Below, piece after piece: positions 1-11,506 of a stretch of DNA of 64,000 nucleotides (positions are counted from its first letter, which is position 1; each line of letters opens with the position of its first letter). Source of the DNA: Nageia nagi (lineage: Eukaryota > Pinophyta); the NCBI GenBank assembly GCA_050084985.1, contig JBITNC010000002.1:4030001-4094000 (forward strand), in the 5' to 3' direction. The notes under the pieces were generated by a model, which worked only from the letters and a program-made list of their open reading frames with translations, was not told the origin of the DNA and ran no database searches. The translations under genes and the position numbers were made by a program.

Positions 1-892
1 ATTTAACAAAGAACAAGTAAAGTGAATATTATGAGATTACAAGTGCTTAGAAGGGAATTTCATAACCTTTAGAAGAAAAAATCAAAGAATATGAATGAAT
101 TGTTTGCTCGTACAATGGGTGTGTTAAATCAAACAAAGTTCATGGAGAGACCATGAAGGAACAAAAAAAAATTCAGAAGACCTTTAGAATTTTACCAACA
201 AGATTTGATCTCATAGTTGTAGTTATTGAGGAGTCTAAAGATTTATCAATGTTGAGCATTGAAGAGCTTATGGGTTCTTTACAAACACATGAAACAACTT
301 GTCCCTCTCTTGAGGATGCATTTAAATTATAAATATCCTTCAAAGAGAAAGGGAAAAGAACATATTATCACCATGGAGATTCACTAAAAGGTAGCAATAG
401 AGGTAGAGTAAAAAAAATTTCAATGATGGAACATCAAGCAATTTTCATTAAAGAGGAAGAATAATTTGTAACTTTCATGAAGCAAATGGAAGATGCAAAG
501 CCAACAACGATAATCATGCATATGGAGGTCATGAAAGGTATGATAAATCTCATGTTTAATGTCATTACCATAAGAAATTTGGTCATTATGCTAATGAATG
601 TAGAAAAAAATTATTTGATATGAATAAGCAAAATATAGATTTTTCTAAGGAAAATCAAGCTAAAAATGGAAGTAGTGGATTTATATTTATCACATCCATT
701 GTTATTGGAAAAAGTACCAAAGAGGTTTGGTATTTAGATAATGATTATAACAATCATATAAGTGGAGACAAGGATATGTTTACAAATATCAATAAGCCTA
801 TAGAATCAAAGGTGAATGTAGACACCCCAAAAATGCATAAAATCAACATTTACCAACATTTGAGCATAAATCATAACATTGATCAAAATTGA
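1..892 (+). pseudogene. Ty1/copia gag relic running into the start of the protease region
   Basis: Broken gag region of a Ty1/copia retrotransposon. The first 340 bases encode, across several frames, the usual plant copia gag (UBN2-type) text: a stretch like LQVLRREF, a region like NELFARTMGVLNQ, then ESKDLSIL-like and EELMGSLQ-like pieces near 230-290. A zinc knuckle lies at 560-601, reading CHYHKKFGHYANEC. Its second metal-binding Cys has become His, so it would probably not bind RNA normally. In the same frame an open stretch at 620-892 contains VWYLDNDYNNHISGDKDMF, the sequence around the copia protease active site; the usual Asp-Ser-Gly/Ala is replaced by Asp-Asn-Asp. Homology stops near 830 and no integrase, RT or LTR follows, so this is a truncated fragment with several frameshifts and stops. 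The left part lies outside the window. Confidence 0.8.
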
Positions 893-2480
893 TTAAAATA
901 ATTAAAATTATAACAATTTGCAATTGATCGATCGATTGGCTAATCGATCTACCAATCCTAGGGGTTTGATATAGTCATCTGAATGATTAGAAATAAAGCA
1001 TTTATAAAAAGTCATTGATGACCCCATTTGTGATTTTAGTACTTCATTATGAGTCTTATGACTTTCTAATATGAGCAATGCAAAGCACATATCTGAGCAC
1101 TCTGATCAATTAAACACTTCATCAAGCATTTGTTAGAGTTTTATAAGAAACCCACCTTATATATGAGCTACAACAAGGTTTCTCACCTCATCTTCATGAT
1201 GGAATGAGGTATCATTTAGCTTGTTTATCATATTATTATGCTTTGATCTTTGTCTTTCATGTGATTATGGGTCTTAATCATCATTTAGAGCTTTCTTGGA
1301 GCACAATTGGAGTTATTGTATCCTTCTTTAGCATATATTATCTTTATCTTGCATTTGTGTGCATATAGAGTGCATTTAGGCTAAATCCATCCTAGGGTTT
1401 TAGGATAGGTTAGGGTTTTAGTATAATTGAGCATATCCATCTTATCATATATCATCATGAAGCATTTCTATGGTGTTTTAGCTTTATGGACATTCTTGGT
1501 TATTCACAAAGATTATGTTGATCTCTTTCTTGATTCTAGGGTTTAAACATAGTTTCATATCTTGGTTTTAGCAAGAATCTTTATCATAATTGATAATACC
1601 CTTTATCATTGTTTAGCACTTTGTTAACAATTATCCTTTTGGGTGTTGTTAGTTACTCATGTGTTACACTTAGATGACTTTCTTGATTATTTAGGGGATC
1701 ATTTAGAATATCTTGTCATCATATCACTCGATATTATCATTTATCATTATCTTTAGCATATTTGTCAATCTTTATGTCAAAAACCATTATTAAGCATCTA
1801 ACATCATCATAGAATATCATTCATGCATGTAGGCATCTTTATGATTTCTACCATCCTCAATAAGGATAAAGGGGCCTACATATATTTGAGCTAGGGTTTA
1901 CCCTACTTATTGGGCTCTAGAGTCCTATGAACCTAGGGTTTGGGGTTCCTAGATATCAAAACAAGATCAAGATCACATCAAGAACATAAAGGATCATCCC
2001 TATCCTATCTTTATAGCATTTCAAGATTAACTCTAGCATAACATTACTTGCACCAATGTATTCTTAAGGGGTTTTATGGTGGGCCTACTCTAATCTCTAA
2101 ATTATGAAAGAATACATTATGATAGTGAATTTAGAGAACAATACTAAAGTTCAAGTTGATCCAAAATTAGATTATCTTAAAATTACAAAAATTAATCATC
2201 ACATGTTGAAGCCCTCTCTCTCAACTTCATCACGATAATTCTGATGGCTCATCGATAGCCCTCTTAGATTGAAAGTTATTGTACTTTGAAGTTTGAAAGG
2301 TTTAAATAAAATTAAAGGATGAACAAGTAATATTTGTTATCATTAATGAATGGTGGGATCCTATGGCCAAGTGGGCAGCCATATCAATGATGATACTACA
2401 AAGTTAATGTACTAATGAGGTGAGTCGGTAGTTAGTAGGCAAGATAGGTGATGCAATTAATGGTAATAGGTATTGCTACC
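893..2480. other. Non-coding stretch, possible unclassified LTR-element fragment
   Basis: I see no gene here. Around 1720-1960 the sequence resembles 54110-54330 on the other side of the CACTA nest: both have runs of TTATCAT/TTAGCAT, then CTTTATGATT, then ATTTGAGCTAGGGTT followed by a short pyrimidine-rich piece. Both also lie a kilobase or less downstream of stretches rich in GATCGATCGATT. This suggests two decayed copies of one dispersed element, perhaps an LTR or leader. No ends, target duplication or coding sequence could be fixed. Confidence 0.35.
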
Positions 2481-2644
2481 AAAAGGCCATTTAGCATTGG
2501 AGTGGGCATCATAGTAGAAAAAATAAAATTTTGATGACATTAGCATCAACATGGCATCATCCAATGAATTTAGCAATTTTCTATATGTACATATTATGTA
2601 TATATATTATCTTATGTCGTTGGGTTTGATGCTACATTTGATGC

Positions 2645-2790
2645 TAATATAAGATATACATATATCATAATATAACTTATGTGTATATCAAAATATAGCT
2701 TGTGCATATATCAAATATAGCCTATGTGTATATCATAATATAGCATATGAGTATATCATAATATAACTTATGCATATATCATCAAGAAAC
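2645..2790. repeat. Minisatellite, unit about 27 bp
   Basis: Imperfect tandem copies of a unit like CATATATCATAATATAGCTTATGTGTATAT, about five in a row. Similar units (TGTGTATATCA, CCTTATGTGTATAG) reappear at 3465-3575 on the other side of the PPR pseudogene, so the two blocks flank it. Confidence 0.6.
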
Positions 2791-2869
2791 ACAAATCATG
2801 TATAAAAATCATTAAGTTTACATATCAACCATCCAAACCCCTTAATCAGATGACTTCTTTCGAAGCCAA

Positions 2870-3450
2870 AATGGAGGGAGATTTGCAATAAGGTTTATAC
2901 ATACATCAAAGACTCTTTAAAAGAGGATTTCTATCAAATGTTATAGTTGTGAATGGCTTGGTAGATATGTATGCAAAATATAGAAATGAAGAGAAGGTAT
3001 GCACCCATATAATTTACATTTTCCATCATCCTCAAAGCATGCACCAAACTGGAATATTTGTATCAAGGTTTATACATACATTAAAAACTCTTTAAGAGTA
3101 TATTCTTGTCAAATGTTATGGTTGTGAATGCCTTGGTGGACATGTATGCAAAATGTGGAAGCGTAGAGAAGACACACGAATTGTTTGATAAGATGCATGA
3201 TGCAAATACAATTTCATTAACTACAATTATAGGAGGATATGCAATTCATGGTTATAGCAAGGATTCCCTTAAAGTCTTTGATTGGATGAAGCACTTGGGA
3301 ACCAACCCTAACAATAAAACTTTTGTATGTATTCTACTTGCATGCAATTATGCAAGTCTAGTGGATGATGTAAATACAATTTTATGGAATGATACAATGA
3401 TCATAGGATATGCATAAAATGGATGCATTAAAAGATCGTATGGATTAATA
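2870..3450 (+). pseudogene. PPR-repeat protein fragment, internally duplicated
   Basis: Decayed fragment of a plant pentatricopeptide-repeat (PPR) protein; members of this family bind organelle RNA. The best piece, at 3106-3417, holds VVNALVDMYAKCGSVEKTHELFDKM, then IIGGYAIHGYSKDSLKVFDWM, then the FVCILLACNYASLVDD segment typical of PLS-type PPRs. It then runs into a second partial repeat, ILWNDTMIIGYA, and a stop. Upstream, 2885-2995 is a second copy of the VVNxLVDMYAK unit, and 3000-3070 reads FTFSIILKACTKLEYLYQGL in a shifted frame, the usual preceding unit. Stops and frame changes separate the pieces, and neither an N-terminal transit peptide nor a C-terminal E/DYW domain is seen. It is a gene fragment. 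The wording of the repeats recalls gymnosperm PPRs, but that is a memory-based impression. Confidence 0.8.
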
Positions 3451-3454
3451 TAAA

Positions 3455-3681
3455 AAAATTTGATAAATTTTGTGCATATATCAAGTTTGCATACCTTGTG
3501 TGTATATCAATTTTACATACCTCATGTGTATAGTGTAAACCCCATGTATATATCATAAAACCTTATGTGTATAGTGATTATTTTGATGTTATCTTTAATG
3601 TTAGAGATGACACCAAGCATCTCTAAATTTGATGCTATGTGTAATGTGTTATTTAGCATCATTTATGGCATTAAGCTACTG
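3455..3681. repeat. Spacer with minisatellite remnants and GATGCTA motifs
   Basis: Short non-coding stretch between the PPR pseudogene and the copia LTR. It contains TGTGTATATCA-type repeats matching those at 2645-2790 and a region rich in GATGCTA/TAGCATCA. A similar GATGCTA-rich region lies at 2520-2660 before the PPR fragment. Confidence 0.4.
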
Positions 3682-4181
3682 TGAGAATTGAACTATAACA
3701 AGAACAATCCTAAACTACCAAGATCATATGAAAGCTCTCAATTCACATCTAACTATCATACAAAGAAATCTCACAAAAATAACATAAGATGTAAGTGGTT
3801 CCTCCAACTAGGAGTACATCCACTAACTAGATTTTTACTTCAATCACAAATACAACTCTCTTATAATCCTCCTAATCTTATCTCCTACACTTCTATCTTA
3901 TAGCATAACTTTACTCCACAATTGATGTGTGATCATAAAGAGGGAGCTTTTTATTTATAGGCCAAAATCCCTCTTTGAATCACCCTTTTATCCAATGTAC
4001 TAAAGCATGACATGCACATCCTTTTACCTAAGGGGCATGCTCATGACATAGAGTGTAGGACAAGTTACATTATCATATTCACTTAAATACTTAAGGTATC
4101 AAATGATACCCTTAAGTATTAGTGAACTTACATAGAAGATTTAATACACACCTTTACAATAATGCATTATACATTCCAACA
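3682..4181 (-). repeat. 3' LTR of the copia element
   Basis: Reads TGTTGGAATG...CAATTCTCA on the minus strand. It has a TATA-like CTATAAATA at 3952-3960 (complement), marking the likely U3 promoter, and a near-perfect hairpin at 4086-4120 (AATACTTAAGG...CTTAAGTATT). Closely similar to 11524-12022 and to the solo LTR at 21083-21587. Confidence 0.92.
3952..3960 (-). promoter_or_regulatory. TATA box of the copia 3' LTR
   Basis: CTATAAATA on the minus strand, kept at the same place in all three LTR copies (also 11794-11802 minus and 21305-21313 plus). Confidence 0.6.
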
Positions 4182-4190
4182 CTCCCTCTT
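4182..4190 (-). other. Polypurine tract of the copia element
   Basis: The minus strand reads AAGAGGGAG directly before the 3' LTR start TGTTGG, the position and composition expected of a plus-strand priming site. Confidence 0.8.
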
Positions 4191-4862
4191 AATGCAATAT
4201 TAGGATAAAGTGAGTAAGAGAAAAGAAGAAGAGAAAGTAAGAGAGTTCTCCAAATAGATACAATGAAGATGAGAACTTTTTACATATTTGTGAAGTAAAA
4301 AAGATCTAGTTTGAGACTCACTACTTTGCCAAATACAATCATTAACCACAACCGATTTCAATGTATATGAAGTAGTCATCCAAATGGAAGTCATGAAGAG
4401 TCTCCAAGAGCCTGCATACTTAAAGTAAGTAACCTGCAATCTCAAAGTAACTTGCAAGTCATAAGCAGTTCAAATAACAAGATCAGTTAGATGCATCATA
4501 TTCATATCAACAAGGATAGTTGAATCATACAAATGCCATCATGAACTGATTAATGGTGTACTATAAGTCATCACAAAGATGCCATGCCAAAAAATTTATA
4601 ATCACCTGCTGTATATAAAACATGTGTTGATTACCATTACAAAATAGAGCATACACATACGAGTTCCTCACATATGGATAACTAAACAGTGCCAAAAGAC
4701 ACAAGAGTTCCTCAAACATGGATAACTAAATAGTGCTAGATTGGTCAATTTGTACAATAAGTTCCTCATGCAAAGCGAACTTACCATGAAGGTGTACAAC
4801 AAAATCAACACTATACAACAAAAAATCCTTCTAAGGTTGAAGTTATCATCACAAACATGAAT
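4191..4862 (-). other. Copia 3' untranslated region
   Basis: Stretch of about 670 bases between the end of RNase H and the polypurine tract. No coding match seen. It contains a loosely repeated phrase (GAGTTCCTCA...GGATAACTAAA..GTGC) at about 4658-4735. Confidence 0.5.
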
Positions 4863-6348
4863 TCAAACTTCACTCCCCCTTGAAGGCAACTTCATCAACC
4901 TAATAGCATCCTTAAGCTTACAAAACTGAGCTTTCAGGAGAGGCTTGGTGAATAAATCAATAGAGTTCAAGGTGGATGGACAATACTCCAAGTGTATGAT
5001 GCCATCAAGAACCTTCTTCTTGATAAAATGGGCATGGATTTTCACATGTTTTGTTCTTTGATGGAATATTAGATTCTCAACCAAAGAAATAACCGATTGA
5101 TTATCTAAAGAGATCAAAGATGAGCCACCTTACTCATACCCATTTTCTTTTAGAAGATGCCTTAGCCAAATGGCTTCTTGGGTTACAATATACATGGCAT
5201 AATATTTGACATCTATGGTGGAAAGAGAAATAGTATGTTGCTTCTTGGAAGCCCAAGAGATAGCACCTGAACCAATGCTAAACACATATGTAGAGGTTGA
5301 CTTGTTATCATCTCTATCTCCCCCATAGTTAGAATTTGAGAATCCAAAGAGAACAAACAAGGGCAACTTGGAATACTTGAGAGCAAGATCTTTAATCCTC
5401 GCAACATACCTCAAGATTTGCTTAACAGCATTAAGGTGCTCAACATAAGGTTTTTACATGAATTGTGCCATCAGATTCACTGCAAAGGTAATATCTGACC
5501 TAGATATAGTTAAATATAAAAGATTACCAATTAATTACTTATAAGTTGTAGCAGTAGCTAACTGAGAGTTACAGTTCAGAGAAATATGATTCTAGGAGAG
5601 ATTGAGATCGTAGCATATCTACACTCTATTTCAAACTTTTGTAAGATGTCTAATATATACTTAGATTGATTGAGGTAAGTATAATCTTTGTATTGATACA
5701 ATTGCATTTCAAGATAGTAGTGCAAAAGACTAAGATCAATCATTTCAAATGTATATGCACTCTTAAATGATTTCATCATTATTCCTAGTAATCAAAAGAT
5801 CATCCACATAAAGAGAATCAAGACCATATCTTTTTTTGATTAAGCACATATAGATTGAAGTTAGAAAAACACTTGAAGAATCTAATATTTGCAAAGTACC
5901 CTAAAATCTTTTTGTACTAAGCTCTAGATGCTTGCTTAAGTCCATACAATGATTTCTTTAGCTTGTATACAAAGGACTCTTTGCCTTTCATAATAAACCC
6001 TTCTAATTGGTTCATGAAGATTTCCACATCTAAGTCACCATTAAGAAATGCACTTTTGACATCAAGTTGAAAAACTTTCCATCTTTGAGTTGCAAAAAGA
6101 GCAAGAATAACTCTCATAGTAGGCATCTTTGCCATAGGAGCAAAGGTTTTCTCATAATCTACACCATATTTCTGAGCAAAACCTTTAGCTACTAACCTTA
6201 CCTTGTATTTCTCAATATCTCCAACTGAATTGAACTTGACCTTGTAGATCCACTTATTACTAGTCACATTCTTTTCATTAGGATAAGAAACCAAGTTCCA
6301 AATTTTATTTTTCATAAGTGCCTCATACTCCACTTTCATGGCTTCCAT
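4863..6348 (-). pseudogene. Copia reverse transcriptase and RNase H (broken)
   Basis: C-terminal part of the copia polyprotein, which copies the element's RNA into DNA and removes the RNA template. RT (RVT_2): 5917-6348 reads MEAMKVEYEALMKNKIW, then KWIYKVKF, VRLVAKGFAQKYGVDYEKTFAP, FQLDVKSAFLNGDL and KKSLYGLKQASRA, all hallmark blocks. The catalytic YVDD is present at 5799-5810 in an offset frame. 5576-5779 carries the block after YVDD (a YLEMQ-like stretch). RNase H: 5130-5414 reads GFSNSNYGGDRDDNKSTSTY (usual D..W..D.D..RSTSG), then ISWASKKQHTISLST; 4863-5117 continues with LVENLIFHQRTKHVKIHAHF. The first Asp of the RNase H signature is Asn here. Several frameshifts and stops break it. Confidence 0.9.
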
Positions 6349-7700
6349 CTAACACTCATGCTTAGAAGCTTCTTTGAAGGTTGAGAGCTCATGCTTATTG
6401 TTAATATTGGTAATTAAGAATTTGTTCAAACTCATGCTCTTCGTTACCTTTTGTGTAGGAGAATTTTGTTCCTAAGGTGACTTGTCTACATCAATATCCA
6501 ACTAGTTAGGAGCAATTGAAGAGTCCTCTAAATCATCAACATCTTCATTAGAAGTAGATTCTTCAGAAAGTTCATTGAACTTTACATCCCTTGAAATGAA
6601 GACTATTTTATATGTTGAAGAGTAGATCTTGTAACCTCTATGCTGATTGTCATAACCTATAAAGATGTATTTTTAAACTTTTTTGTCCAATTTCTTCTTT
6701 TTCTTAGAAATAATGTAGGAGAATGCTTCACAACCAAATATTCTAATGTGAGAAATGTTAGGTTTTCTTCCTAACCATGCCTTAAAAGGAGTTTTACTTT
6801 GAAGGAATTTTATGGGACACCTATTCAAAATGTAAATATCAGTGCTCATAGCTTCACCTCATAAGAATTTAAAAAGATTACCCAACATGCATATAGCCAT
6901 CTTCATAATTATTCTATTTTTTTATTTGATAATATCATTTTACTGAGGAGTGTAAGGAATCATAAACTCTTTTGATTCTATACTTAGCATAATAGTCATT
7001 GAACTCATTACTGTTATATTTTCTCCCATTATCTGATCTCAACATTTTAATTTTAAGGTTATTTTAATTTTCAAAAAAAACCTTAAAAATCTTAAAACTC
7101 TCAAAGGTTTGGTTCTTGTGCTCAAGTAGATACCCAAAGGTCATCCTACTAAAGTCATCAATAAAGGTCAAGACATAAGATGCTTTTGCAAATGACTTAG
7201 TTTGTAATGGATCTATCAAATCTAAATGCATAAGTTAAAAAGGTTGAGATGCTCTTGTTACTTTATCTTTTTCAAACTTTTATTTATGCATCTTGCCAAG
7301 AATGCATTTCTTGCATAGAATAACCTAAAAAGAAATTAAAGGTAAACCTTCCACAAGTTCTTGGTCTTTCATGACTTGAATACGCTTATGGCTAAGGTGC
7401 TCTAAATGATGGTGCTAAAGATTGCCTTTAGAATACATACTAGAAATAAAACACATCTTTGATAGAACTTGATCCATAATGTAGAGGTTATTTTTCATAT
7501 ATCCTTTAACTAAAGTGGTAAGTCTTTTTTTAATACACCAAGATTGAGATTCGAACTCAAAAGAGTACCCTTTTCTAATAACTTGGATCACGAAAAGAAG
7601 GTTCATCCTTAACTTAGAAATATAGAGAACATTTTCAAAAACTTTTTCGTGAATTAGCACACTCCTAATTCCTTAAACTTCAAAGGTAGAGTTATCACCT
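6349..7700 (-). pseudogene. Copia integrase and gag-pre-integrase region (broken)
   Basis: Middle of the copia polyprotein; the integrase would insert the cDNA. Reading right to left: 7415-7660 has FENVLYISKLRMNLLFVIQV, the gag-pre-integrase block. Near 7380-7425 is an HH....HLSHKR-like motif and near 7300 CKKCILGKMHK, together the HHCC zinc-binding domain. At 7100-7230 is HLDLIDPLQT...VLTFIDDFSRMTFGYLL, covering two catalytic Asp positions. 6590-6860 holds the later integrase blocks, such as a reading like FGCEAF and SIKFLQSKTPFKAWLGRKP. The region between integrase and RT, near 6350-6600, is acidic as usual. Many in-frame stops. Confidence 0.85.
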
Positions 7701-7899
7701 ATCACAACCACATCCTTTTTATACTTATGAAAGTTCTCAAACTTTTCTTTTTGAAAGCATAAGTGATTAGTGCAACCAAAGTCAATAATCCATTCAAATG
7801 AAAAAGAGCGAGACATGGAGTAAAGTGTTGTAGCAAAACTAGTATGAATTTTTTTTTTCTTTGTAGTTCCTTATATTTCCATTACCTTTATTCTTTTCT

Positions 7900-8738
7900 T
7901 CTTTTTTCTTTTTGTAGTAATCAACTTCTTTGTGACCTTGAATGCCATAATAGTTACGATTACCATTAAACTTTTCTTTAGAATAAAAAATGTTTACTTT
8001 ACCTTTTCCATCTTTTTACCTGAAATGGTTGTTGTTACCGTTGTTCCTGTTGTTGTGGTTATTGTTTTTGTTGTTCCTACTACTGTTATAGCCACTACCT
8101 CTTTTTTCAAACTTTTTGGAGGAAGAAAGATAAGATTTCCTTTGATGGTTGAATTTCTTTTTGAAAGAAGTTTTGATTGCATCAAGAGTAACGTTATTAT
8201 TTGTAGGAGAAGAAATTGACATCTTATTGTTAAGGGTTTTTTCATGCTTCAATAAGTGCCTAGAAAGGTTCTCTAGGGAGAAGACTTCTTTATCATCATC
8301 AAACCTTATTTCTATAACTGTTATAAAGTTTTCAAACTTTGAAAAAAAGCTTTGAAGAATGATGAAGACCATGAACTCATCATTGATCGAATTACATCCA
8401 AAAGCAACAAGTTGAGTCCTTAAGTTAATGATTTTATTCAAGTAGGTAGCCATATTTTCATCTTCTCCTTAACAAGATTGAAGCAACTTTTGAAGAATGG
8501 TAAATTTTCTTAAAAAGTTTGAATCAAGGTAGATTTGCTTAAGCTTATCCCATGCTTCCTTTATCAAGGTTGAAAAGGAAATTATTAAAAGTACATCATC
8601 TAAAATTACACGTTAAATCATGAAGGTTACCAACTCATTCTTTGTGTTGTAAGCCTCTAGTGCCTTCTCATCTATAGGAGGTACACGGTTCTCATTCACT
8701 TTTTGCCAAAGTTTTTTTGCCTGCAATTCAGCTCTCAT
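7900..8738 (-). pseudogene. Copia gag (UBN2-type), broken
   Basis: Capsid-like gag of the copia element, which would package its RNA. A likely start is the ATG at 8736-8738 (complement), opening with MRAELQAKKLWQKVNENRVP. The UBN2 core follows through about 8460, with a frame interruption, then continues as MATYLNKIINLRTQLVAFG at 8453 downward and a LENLSRHLLKHEK block. The C-terminal part is a basic, Asn-rich linker (8020-8200). The zinc knuckle near 7930-7980 reads RNYYGIQGHKEVDYYKK: three of the four metal ligands (all Cys in C-x2-C-x4-H-x4-C) are lost and only His remains. Low-complexity (GTT)n/(AAC)n at 8025-8080 encodes the Asn run. Confidence 0.85.
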
Positions 8739-8769
8739 CCGAAGTTCTCAAATCCTATAATTGGAACCA

Positions 8770-11506
8770 TCAAGAATATGTTTGGGTAAAAAACAAATTT
8801 CTATTTACTACACAAAAATGTGAAATAATAATAAGCATGTGGTTTCAATAAACAATATCAAATGTTAAATTTTAACCAAGTAAATAATACATATTACATT
8901 TAACACTAAAGATATGTTTGATTTGAATCACAAGTGCAAATGTTAAATAATAACTCATATTTTCAAATACATTTCTCATTTCAAGAATCGTAGATGTAGA
9001 GTGATATTGTTGAGGCTTGTTTTTTTCTTATCTAAAATTAGACTTTCACTTGGATGCCCACATAAGAGAAGCTTAGGTCCTACCAATCCTCAACTAGTTT
9101 TCTTTGGGTAGCAACATACTCTCACAAAGAGAAGCACTAACTATTTTTCAAAGTTTTGACGTATATTAGATCGATCAAATTATTAATCTTGATTAGGTTT
9201 CAAGTTATCCTCCTAGGTTATTAGGATAATCCTTGAATGGACATGTGGATATGTGGTGTCACTACACATATGCTTATCCACCAAATAGAGTTATGTTTAG
9301 ACTAATAGAAGATTTAAGAGCAATTAAGAAGTACAAACTTTTCACCACTTGAATTGTCAAACTTAAAGACTCCACTTCGCCTATCCTCATCTCATGGCTT
9401 CTTAAATAAATCATGTTATGGAATGTACATGCGAATGTGTTGATTTTAAAGGGTTGCTCATATCAATGTTTGCTTTTTTATTTGCATAAGCAAATGAATA
9501 AAAATGCAAAATATGAAGTAAAAGAGCATAAGTAAAATATTATCTATGCAAATATTTGAAACCTAAGTGTCCAATGGGTTTTGTTTACCAACCCCTAAAG
9601 GACATCTTTACATTATCACTTATTTTGCACAAGTCCATTCCATACTTTGCATAAGGATAAATACTCAACATGCATTTTTAAATCATAAGCATGCATCTTA
9701 AAAAAATTTAAATCCTTGAGTATGCATTAAAAAAAAAATTAAGCTTTAAGCATTAAGCAAAAAAATGCCTTATTCACATAACTTTAAATATTTAAGTAAG
9801 CATACACCATTCCAATAAATTAAGTAAGAAGCATACACTATTTAACTTAAGGATTAAGTAGGAAGCATGCATCAATCCATAACTTAAAAAACTTAAGTAA
9901 GCATGCATTATAAAATAAGTAGTACGCATCATTAACTTAAAAAAAAATTAAGTACTATGCATGCATTGTTCTTCATAAGAACTAGTCTATTCATAAAAAT
10001 TAATGAGGCATAAATATGCATTATTTTCAAAAACTTGAAGATATCTCAAAATATACCATGCATTATTTCTATAATTTGCATAAGAAAGTAAAAGGCATCA
10101 TAACTTAAGTAATAATCATGCATTACTTCAACTTAAAAAATTTAAGTTCTAAGTATGCATTATTAGCTTAAAAAATTAATTTCTAAGCATGTCTTATTAA
10201 CTTAAAAAATATAAGTCCTTAAAATTTTAAAGTAAAGGAATTTCACAAAAATTTCCCCCTCCTTTTACTTTAAAAAAAAAAAACCCTTAAGATAAATTTA
10301 CTTTAGATAAAAAAATATTTGTATGCTAAGAAACTTATCTTCTAAAAAATTATTTTACCTCCATAAAAGGTTATAATTAAAAAAATATATACTTCAAATC
10401 AATAAATTAAAGAAGCCATCATTACTTAACCATAAAAATAAATGAAGGGAGAAATCTATACTCCATTTCATGCATTTAAAATGACAGACTAAGTCCACAC
10501 TCCACTTGAATACACCCACCAAATTTAATGCTTTTATGCATTTTTACTCCATGCATAGTAAGTCATGATGGAAAAAGTAAACTTTCTTGTAAGACTATAA
10601 AAAATTATTGCACAAAAAATTAATGCATCTACAAAAAAAAATCAAGCGAATTAGTAGATGAGGAAGAAAAAGTGAATAGAGGAGGAAATAGGGCTTAGCA
10701 AAAGGCCACACATGGAGGTGATAGAGGAGCCATGAGAGAGAAGGACTACCACGAGCATAGGAGAGGCACGACGATAACCTAGGAGCTACAAGGGAGAAGA
10801 GGAGAGGCATGGCAGAGAGCTGGGAGCTATGAGGGAGTAGCAGAAGGAGGCCACGGAGGGCAACAGAGGAGGCCACGAGGGTGGAGCAGTAGGAGGCAGA
10901 AGGGGAGGCTACGAGGGTGAAGCAGTAGGAGGTCGTGGAGATGGAGGGCAGTAGGTGGTGGAGATCGCAAAGCTAGGTAGTGGTGGCTAGTGAGGCAGCA
11001 AGGGTCACAAGGCAGCAGGGGGAGTGGCAACAATATCTTATAAAATTTGTAATGTATATAAAAAACATTTTGCAAAATTTTCTAAAAAAAAAGAAACCCT
11101 TCAAAAAATGCAAATTTTTGCAAGATACATAATATATTATTGCCAAGAAATTATATGAAAAAAATATGATCACTAACATAACATTGTTAAAAAAAAGGCA
11201 ATAATATCTTATGTTATTTTTGAACTATCATAGTCAAATAACAATGTTAGTACCTACTTGTATATTTTACCAATTGTATTATTGTTCATCATAAATATTG
11301 TTAGTAAAACAAACAAGAATGAGCAATAATATATTATGTTATATATGCAATGTTTGCTAGGAGGTGAACTAACATAATCATAAAAGAATGTTAGTATCAA
11401 AATGAACTTATAAAACAAGGCTAGGGGGTTATACCTCAAACAAGAAGAGTAGACCTTCAAATATGGAGAGCTTCCACACCAAGGATGTGAAGAGAAGCCT
11501 TCAAGT
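8770..11506 (-). other. Long untranslated leader of the copia element
   Basis: About 2.7 kb between the primer-binding site and gag, far longer than in many copia elements. It holds repeated (TT)AAGCATGCATTA / AACTTAAAAAA motifs (9500-10210), a G/A-rich block (10690-11040, see separate entry) and a partly duplicated unit ('CAATAATATCTTATGTTAT' near 11199 and 'CAATAATATATTATGTTAT' near 11325). Open frames of 60-100 codons in the G/A-rich block look like composition effects. An unrelated insertion in the leader cannot be excluded. Confidence 0.55.
10690..11040. repeat. G/A-rich degenerate minisatellite in the copia leader
   Basis: Strongly purine-rich on the plus strand, with recurring GGAGGCCACGAGGGTGGAGCAGTAGGAGG-type and ATGGAGGGCAGTAGG-type units. 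Base composition is sharply different from the AT-rich surroundings. No protein family recognised on either strand. Confidence 0.6.

Noticed and set aside
2490-2560. CACTA-type terminus near CATAGTAGAAAAAAT
   Set aside because: It lacks the CACTA pentamer, and the partner near 3670 is no better. Kept only as a speculation about the PPR flanks.
8016-8355. Val/Thr-rich membrane-like protein on the plus strand
   Set aside because: Antisense of the Asn-rich gag linker; the hydrophobic run comes from (GTT)n.
10595-11179. Pro/Leu-rich proteins on the minus strand in the G/A-rich block
   Set aside because: Overlapping open frames in two phases are a by-product of purine bias. Codons follow the repeat unit and no family is recognised.
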